Position numbers and translations under genes: made by a program. The notes under the pieces were generated by a model that was not told the origin of the DNA, searched no databases, and worked only from the letters and a program-made list of their open reading frames with translations. 7,915 nt of DNA from Verrucomicrobiia bacterium (lineage in GTDB: Bacteria > Verrucomicrobiota > Verrucomicrobiia > Opitutales > Opitutaceae), in NCBI GenBank assembly GCA_030424825.1, contig JAUHWE010000187.1, forward strand, positions 1-7,915, written 5' to 3'. This document shows positions 6,885 to 7,915 of the stretch, one piece after another (positions within the stretch are counted from its first letter, which is position 1; the number at the start of each line of letters is the position of its first letter).

Positions 6885-7915
6885 ATGTTTCGATACCTGC
6901 TTCCTATTCTCACCATAAATTTGGCAATCTCTAGTGCCATCGCTCAGGTCTCTCCGGAGATCCTTGACGATGGCCGGGTCACTTTCCGAATCACCGCGCC
7001 AAACGCGGACACGGTCGCCATCAAAGGCCAATGGGCCGATGGGCAAATACCACTGACCAAGGGCGAAAAGGGCCTATGGGAGGGCACCACTCCGGAACCA
7101 GTGCCGGCAGGGATTTGGGAATATGGAATGATGGTCGACAAGCTGCGCACCATCGATGCACGCAACCCTGCCATCAAGCCGCAGCGCTGGCCTAATTCCA
7201 GTATCCTGCATATCAATTCAGACCCACCCGCCCACTGGGATCTGCAGAAAATCCCCCATGGCACCTTGCACACCCATGACTACTGGTCCCATTCGCTGCA
7301 AACCTGGCGCAAACTGGTCGTGTACACGCCACCCAACTACGGTGTGACACAAGAGCCGCTGCCGACACTCTACTTATCCCATGGATTCAGCGACAACCAG
7401 GCCTCATGGTCCACCCATGGCAAGGCCCATTCCATTCTAGATTCGCTGATCAATCAGAATGCAGCAAAGCCAATGTTAATTGTCATGCCAGATGCGCATC
7501 CGGTCGACCCCGAGGCGCGGGACTATGGAACCTACGGACCCAAGAATACCCAGGCATTCGCCAAGGAATTGGTAAACGATGTCCTGCCGTTCGTGGAAAA
7601 GCACTACAATGTACAGACCAAACCATCCGGCCGCGCCTTTGCCGGCCTGTCAATGGGTGGCGGACATGCGTTTACGATGGCATTTCAGCACCATGACCTG
7701 TTCTCGCAGATCAGCGGATTCAGTTCCGCGCCCCCATCGGTAGAATACATAAAGGAAACCGCCCGTGTGAAGCAAATGAACCGGAACCTGAAATTGTTTC
7801 ATGTCATCTGCGGTGACGCGGATTTCCTGTTTGAGCGCAATGAGCAAACCCATGCCGTCATGAACGAACTGGGGATCGATCACGAATATGCCATCACCCC
7901 AGGAGACAATCATTC
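6885..7915 (+). CDS. Exported CE1-like carbohydrate esterase with N-terminal E-set (CBM48-like) domain, partial at right edge
   Basis: An open frame of 343 complete codons runs from ATG 6885 to the window end. The signal peptide (1-20) ends in A-I-A before Q21. Residues about 22-110 look like an E-set/CBM48-type beta-sandwich (R-V-T-F-R-I-T-A-P-N-A, V-A-I-K-G-Q-W, then G-I-W-E-Y). The alpha/beta-hydrolase part starts near 140 with the strand V-V-Y-T-P-P-N-Y; H166-G167 is the oxyanion-region motif. The nucleophile is Ser256 in G-L-S-M-G-G, the acid probably Asp313 in C-G-D-A-D-F-L, and the His probably His343 in G-D-N-H at the very edge. This architecture is known from feruloyl and acetyl esterases of family CE1 and from related enterochelin-esterase-like hydrolases. 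With two sulfatases upstream, removal of acetyl or aromatic acyl groups from a polysaccharide is the likeliest role, but the acyl group is not determined. Only a short C-terminal piece should be missing. Confidence 0.9.
   Translation, partial: MFRYLLPILTINLAISSAIAQVSPEILDDGRVTFRITAPNADTVAIKGQWADGQIPLTKGEKGLWEGTTPEPVPAGIWEYGMMVDKLRTIDARNPAIKPQRWPNSSILHINSDPPAHWDLQKIPHGTLHTHDYWSHSLQTWRKLVVYTPPNYGVTQEPLPTLYLSHGFSDNQASWSTHGKAHSILDSLINQNAAKPMLIVMPDAHPVDPEARDYGTYGPKNTQAFAKELVNDVLPFVEKHYNVQTKPSGRAFAGLSMGGGHAFTMAFQHHDLFSQISGFSSAPPSVEYIKETARVKQMNRNLKLFHVICGDADFLFERNEQTHAVMNELGIDHEYAITPGDNH

Noticed and set aside
1..7915. CRISPR arrays, tRNA or rRNA genes, transposases, prophage or defence genes
   Set aside because: I looked for repeated spacer-like units, cloverleaf-like sequences and mobile-element protein motifs on both strands and saw none.

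Overview
The window looks like a fragment of a heterotrophic, probably marine, bacterium of the Verrucomicrobiota (Opitutae-like) or, less likely, Planctomycetota. This is an inference from the gene mix: a Tat-exported Gfo/Idh/MocA-type oxidoreductase, a cupin-AraC regulator, two exported formylglycine-type sulfatases (one with a C-terminal PA14-like domain) and a CE1-like esterase with an N-terminal E-set domain. Base composition looks close to balanced, and the starts lack clear Shine-Dalgarno sequences. No rRNA, tRNA, phage, transposase or CRISPR was seen.

Layout. (i) 1-1187, minus strand: an AraC-family regulator (291-1187, GTG start), followed after 17 bp by the first 91 codons of a Tat-signal Gfo/Idh/MocA oxidoreductase that runs off the left edge. 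They are probably one transcript. (ii) 1188-1799: about 0.6 kb without a convincing gene. It holds a pair of 10-bp direct repeats 21 bp apart around a 10-bp palindrome, and a tight cluster of small hairpins next to the following gene's 3' end. (iii) 1800-2633, minus strand: an exported protein of unknown function, probably a lipoprotein. (iv) 2634-3087: a divergent intergenic region with short symmetrical sites. (v) 3088-7915, plus strand: an iduronate-2-sulfatase-like sulfatase, a second and distinct sulfatase with a PA14-like domain, and the first 343 codons of an E-set/CE1-like esterase that runs off the right edge just after its likely catalytic His.

How the genes may work together. All three plus-strand enzymes carry signal peptides. 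The simplest reading is removal of sulfate and acyl groups from a sulfated, acylated polysaccharide or its oligosaccharides outside the cytoplasm, as part of a larger degradation locus. The oxidoreductase may act on a sugar or sugar derivative, and the AraC protein may sense a sugar ligand. No glycoside hydrolase, lyase, transporter or sulfatase-maturation enzyme is visible here, so the polysaccharide cannot be named. I see no clear sign of a wholly new system. The least explained items are the exported protein at 1800-2633 and the structured non-coding DNA beside it.
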